A stretch of DNA of 64,000 nucleotides from Azorinus chamasolen (taxonomy: Eukaryota > Mollusca > Bivalvia > Cardiida > Solecurtidae): positions 61,163,453-61,227,452 of the forward strand of contig OY755239.1 in NCBI GenBank assembly GCA_963576725.1. The letters run 5' to 3'. Below, in pieces: positions 60,901 to 64,000 of the stretch. A program made the position numbers and the translations under genes. The notes below the pieces were generated by a model. That model saw nothing but the letters and a program-made list of their open reading frames with translations, made no database searches and was not told the origin of the DNA. Numbering within the stretch: the first letter of the stretch is position 1; each line of letters starts with the position of its first letter.

Positions 60901-61331
60901 GGTAGGCGGCAGTTCATTGCAGGTTATCAAGAGATCAGAAAGCTCCGACAGTTGAAGGCAGGTCAAAAGTAAAGCTCATATAAGAATGTTCTCCATTACT
61001 TTTGCCATGCATTAAGCAATCACCTGCTTTTTAAAATGTATATGTTTTTTAAATCTTTCCATTTTCTATGTTCAATCCAAATTTCAAAACCTACTGCATA
61101 TTCATAGACAAACTAGTTATAATCAAATACGTAAGGTGGAACGTTGTAGTTATTTTGGAAACTAAAAAAAACAGAACTATCAAAGTGTCCATTAGCAAAC
61201 AGAGCAGATCCTGATCAGACGGCTCCTGTAGGAGCAGTCTGATCTGGGTCTTCTCTGTTTGCGAATGCATGAAAAGGCGTTTATATGAAGGAAAGGGTTA
61301 AATTAACGGTCGCTAAAGACTGGTTTTACTG
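60901..61331. repeat. TA-family H MITE split by a family-B2 insertion
   Basis: GGCAGGTCAAAAGTAAAGC, CATGCATTAAGCAATCACCT, then the B2 copy, then ACGGTCGCTAAAGACTGG and GGTTTTACTGTA at 61331. Confidence 0.75.
61049..61301 (-). repeat. TTAA-family B2 MITE nested in H
   Basis: TTAAATCTTTCCATTTTCTA to AAGGAAAGGGTTAA; stem CAGATCCTGATCAGACGGCT, apex GCTCCTGTAGGAGC. Confidence 0.9.
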
Positions 61332-61364
61332 TAGCATACATGTCTCATTTGTGACGTTGTCAAG

Positions 61365-61500
61365 TATGCAGGGTCCGAAATCTAGATCATGCTATGTAAC
61401 TGATAATGTTTGCAAATTAATGTAATACTATGTTTCATACTGATATCATAGTGTCAAGTTTGTCAATTATGCAGAGTTCGAAATCCAGACCATGTGTCAT
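61365..61500. repeat. Direct repeat cluster
   Basis: Two related units (GTCAAGTATGCAGGGTCCGA / GTCAATTATGCAGAGTTCGA) flank ATTAATGTAATACTATG; a third partial unit lies at 62127-62205 (TGCTATGTAATTTAGAATG). Confidence 0.7.
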
Positions 61501-62126
61501 AGGGTTAAAACTACAGAGTTATTGAAATAAATAAATTTACTAGCAGTATTGTGTTAATTTTCTTTTGATTACCCATTTCTAGATCCATTTATCCGCATGT
61601 TTAATACTGTTGAAGGGACATAACTCAAACTAACATTTTATACTAACCGGACATCACGTGATTGGCAGCGGAACATTTGAAAAATATAAACAGTCGCCAT
61701 ATTTAGTTTGCTTATTATGATAAACTCTGGATAAATTTAACATTTATACAGGTAACTATATTCTCGATTGGTATACATGTATTCTAACATTTTATAGATA
61801 ATGACACTTTTGAGGTTTCATACATTCTAGTAAATGTACCTTTTCGTTATTTAAACATATTTTTGTAATTTGTACTAAGTCGAGTGTTTATCGCTATGCG
61901 AAACCCGTACTTTAATCATTATTGTACAATGTGTATGTTTATCATTGTATTTATGTATTAATTTGTGCGTATGCTTATTATTGTTATTTGTTATTTCAGA
62001 TGATCATATGATTATTATGATTACCATGGAATAGTCGAGGAATTAAATCAGATATATGATACAGACATTGGTGTAGCTCCTCAATACATCCCGAACCCTA
62101 CACATATATAGTCAAACCCCGACACA
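61501..62126. other. Repeat-poor, nothing proven
   Basis: CATCACGTGATTGG at about 61655 and an AG|GTAACT site at 61751 could suit a non-coding first exon, but no coding evidence exists. Confidence 0.3.
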
Positions 62127-62221
62127 TGCTATGTAATTTAGAATGTGTGCAGATTAATGTAATACTATGCTTCACACTGATATCGTAGTGTCAAGTAGCT
62201 TAGCACCATGCACATGTAGAC

Positions 62222-62473
62222 GTCAACACTTTCGGCGCCAAATTTCTAATTGTCTGCAAAACCACGTTTGTTAAATCATTTGGTACAATAAGGAAATGAG
62301 ATAAATAAACGCAAATTTCAAAGGAATAAAACACATACTTATATAGAAATAGAGTTTGAGACAAAAAGTGAAGTCCCTGATCAGACGCCGCCTTGAAAAG
62401 GGGCATCTGATCTGGGATTGCAATATTTGTCGTTGTGCATTTATAAATGCGACCGCGGAGGTGAACGGGTTAA
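62222..62473 (+). repeat. TTAA-family D MITE
   Basis: GTCAACACTTTCGGCGCCAA to GAACGGGTTAA; hairpin CAGACGCCGCCTTGAAAAGG with a short deletion in the right arm. Confidence 0.88.
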
Positions 62474-62547
62474 GTTACGAAACGTCGTATCATAATTAAA
62501 ACAGCCTAAGCAAGTAATATTGAATTCGCTGTTAGAAACTGAATGTT

Positions 62548-62785
62548 TACCCTATACCTCATACACAATCATTGCAAACAGAATATACCCAGATCAGACA
62601 AATACTACAGGAGGCATCTGATAAGGTTCTGCTCCGTTTGCTTAAGGAATATATGTAATATATATCTAATTCTATAATTCATATCATGGCCTAGAATTCC
62701 TGTGTTTATATACTTTTATGAAAACTCAGCAAATCAATATTCAAAATGCTGTTATTTTTACATGAATATTAAGAAGGAAAATATA
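62548..62785 (+). repeat. TTAA-family B MITE, degenerate
   Basis: Stem ACCCAGATCAGACAAATACT and partner GATAAGGTTCTGCTCCG; flank to ACATGAATATTAAGAAGG. Confidence 0.7.
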
Positions 62786-62808
62786 ATGATAATCGTATAT
62801 TATCTGTA

Positions 62809-63023
62809 TACAGTAGAACCTATCCTAAGCTGTAATTCATTTATTGAACAAAGGAGTCTTAAAAAGCATGTGTTTGCTTAATGTAGGGCAAAGGTAATGC
62901 AGAAAGCTCCTATAGGAGCATATATATCTGCATTACTTTCGACCTGCATTAAGCTACCACTTGTCTTACTTACTTTCTCATAAGACATCTTTCCCATAGC
63001 CTCTGGGGATAGGTTTTACTGTA
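62809..63023. repeat. TA-family H MITE, complete
   Basis: TACAGTAGAACCTATCCTAA to GATAGGTTTTACTGTA; stem GGTAATGCAGAAAGCTCC with apex TATAGGAGC plus ATATAT insertion. Confidence 0.88.
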
Positions 63024-63098
63024 AGGACGAAATGAGTGATTTGATTTACAAGTCTGCATGTCTATATCCGTGTTTGGAAACACAAACTATTAGCGTAA

Positions 63099-63290
63099 TA
63101 CAGTAAAGTCTTTATCATACGAACGCTCTACAGAAGTCTGATATTTTCAAACAGGTTGTAGCTTAATGCAGGACAAAAGTCATACCGTATGTTCCTATAT
63201 TAGCTGTATGTATCACGCTTAATATATATGAACAAGCCACCTGTTTTGTAAGTATTCTATGTCAAATATATCACGTGATCACATTAGCAA
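63099..63290. repeat. TA-family G2 MITE, degenerate
   Basis: TACAGTAAAGTCTTTATCAT start; GCTTAATGCAGGACAAAAG; right half decayed. Confidence 0.6.
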
Positions 63291-63332
63291 GACTGTGTAC
63301 TATGCGTTCGTAAAATTACGTTCTTAGCTTTG

Positions 63333-63476
63333 TTAACTCTTTACTCCATAAATACGCCTATCTTCGCTTTTGAAAACAGAATACCCATATCAGACAGCTC
63401 CTATAGGAGCCGTCTAATCTGCGTCTGCTCTGTTTACAAATGTATGAACATGTATTTATATAAAAGAAGGGATTAA
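63333..63476. repeat. Short TTAA-family B MITE
   Basis: 144 bp; TTAACTCTTTACTCCATAAA to GAAGGGATTAA, only stem and short flanks; apex GCTCCTATAGGAGC. Confidence 0.87.
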
Positions 63477-63511
63477 CTATGAAAATAATTCACATTGCAG
63501 ACTCTGATTAT

Positions 63512-63723
63512 ATGAACCCTGTCCTTCATATAAACACGTTTTCACACATTTGCAAACAGAGTAGACCCAGATCAGATTGATACTACTATAAGAGCCGTCT
63601 GATCAGGGTCTACTCTGTTAGCTTATATGTTTTATTCATTGTGATATTATGAAAAAATCAGTTTAGTAATATTCATGATGTCATTATTTCTTGCATGAAT
63701 ATTCGTGGAGTAAAGGTTTTTAA
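63512..63723 (+). repeat. TTAA-family B MITE (abuts A)
   Basis: GAACCCTGTCCTTCATATAA start; stem CAGAGTAGACCCAGATCAG; flank ATTCATGATGTCATTATTT; ends TTAA 63720-63723. Confidence 0.86.
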
Positions 63724-63899
63724 CCCTTTCGTCCATAAATATTCCTTTCTACGCCCCTGTAAAAGTCATTGTTTGAATCAATGGTTTCAGAATTACATAT
63801 TTCTAAAGTTTTCCTTTTCTCTAGTAAATGTTCCTTTTCGGGAGATTCATTGAAAGGGGTTTTACCTAAAAATAGCTTATAAATGAGGGAATGTGTTAA
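63720..63899 (-). repeat. TTAA-family A MITE, stem arm deleted
   Basis: TTAACCCTTTCGTCCATAAA to GGGAATGTGTTAA; hairpin collapsed to TTTGAATCAATGG. Confidence 0.87.
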
Positions 63900-64000
63900 T
63901 ATTGAAACTAACTCAACAAAGTCGGGTATGGTGGCTTACTCTGCTGATGGTTATTTCATGCAAGTTATTGCACAGGCTTGCCTCAAGGTTCTTGTAAAGA

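Noticed and set aside
61640..61760. Promoter and first exon of another gene
   Set aside because: Only a CACGTG motif and a possible donor; nothing else supports it.

Overview
This window is animal nuclear DNA, AT-rich, with spliceosomal introns and an extreme load of short palindromic transposable elements. The repeat content (dense palindromic MITEs and a tandem-core element of the bivalve pearl / Helentron type) suggests a bivalve mollusc. That assignment is an inference; no species is claimed.

Only one real gene is supported. The + strand carries the C-terminal part of an NAD-dependent aldehyde dehydrogenase of the ALDH1/ALDH2 class (closest to ALDH1A), spread over eight certain exons between 2487 and 28425. 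They total 969 nt (323 codons) with every phase matching. Mapped onto mature human ALDH2 numbering the exons run without a gap from W168 to T490 and keep N169, K192, E195, G245/G250, E268, C302, E399 and F401. The first exons lie left of the window. The last short exon (about 10 codons expected) is uncertain; a candidate starts at 30134. From about 30.4 kb to 64 kb I see no convincing coding exon.

Almost everything else is repeats. Family labels here are mine. One superfamily starts TTAACCC and ends GGGTTAA, with TTAA as the apparent target duplication, as in piggyBac-type MITEs: A (stem CATTGTGATAAATAGAGC), B (CAAACAGAGCAGACCC), C (TAAATAGTGCAGACCC), D (AGTGCAGTCCCTGATCAG), E (CAAACAGTTTGGATCC), J (CAAACAGTGTAGACCC), Q and R. 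A second superfamily has TACAGT...ACTGTA ends, as in Tc1/mariner-type MITEs: F, G, G2, H, I and L. Nearly all are 145-250 bp and fold into one long hairpin in the middle. Several are nested in, or abut, each other at a single TTAA, which gives a relative order of insertion.

Larger elements are a 5'-truncated, broken LINE reverse transcriptase (3400-5123, minus), a DIRS-like reverse transcriptase fragment (32190-32620), a 1.25-kb element packed with ACGTA motifs (16912-18165), a 2.3-kb element with imperfect inverted ends (52968-55262), a pearl/HINE-like element with eleven ~145-bp units (56034-57716), and a paired element M (29041-29470 and 41579-42118).

Tandem arrays include eleven copies of a 52-bp unit (10882-11449) and ten copies of a 15-bp unit that is itself the terminus of a TTAA-type MITE (28141-28289). 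The most interesting signals are features shared across supposedly separate MITE families: the same hairpin apex, the same off-centre stem mismatch, and paired substitutions in both arms of a copy.
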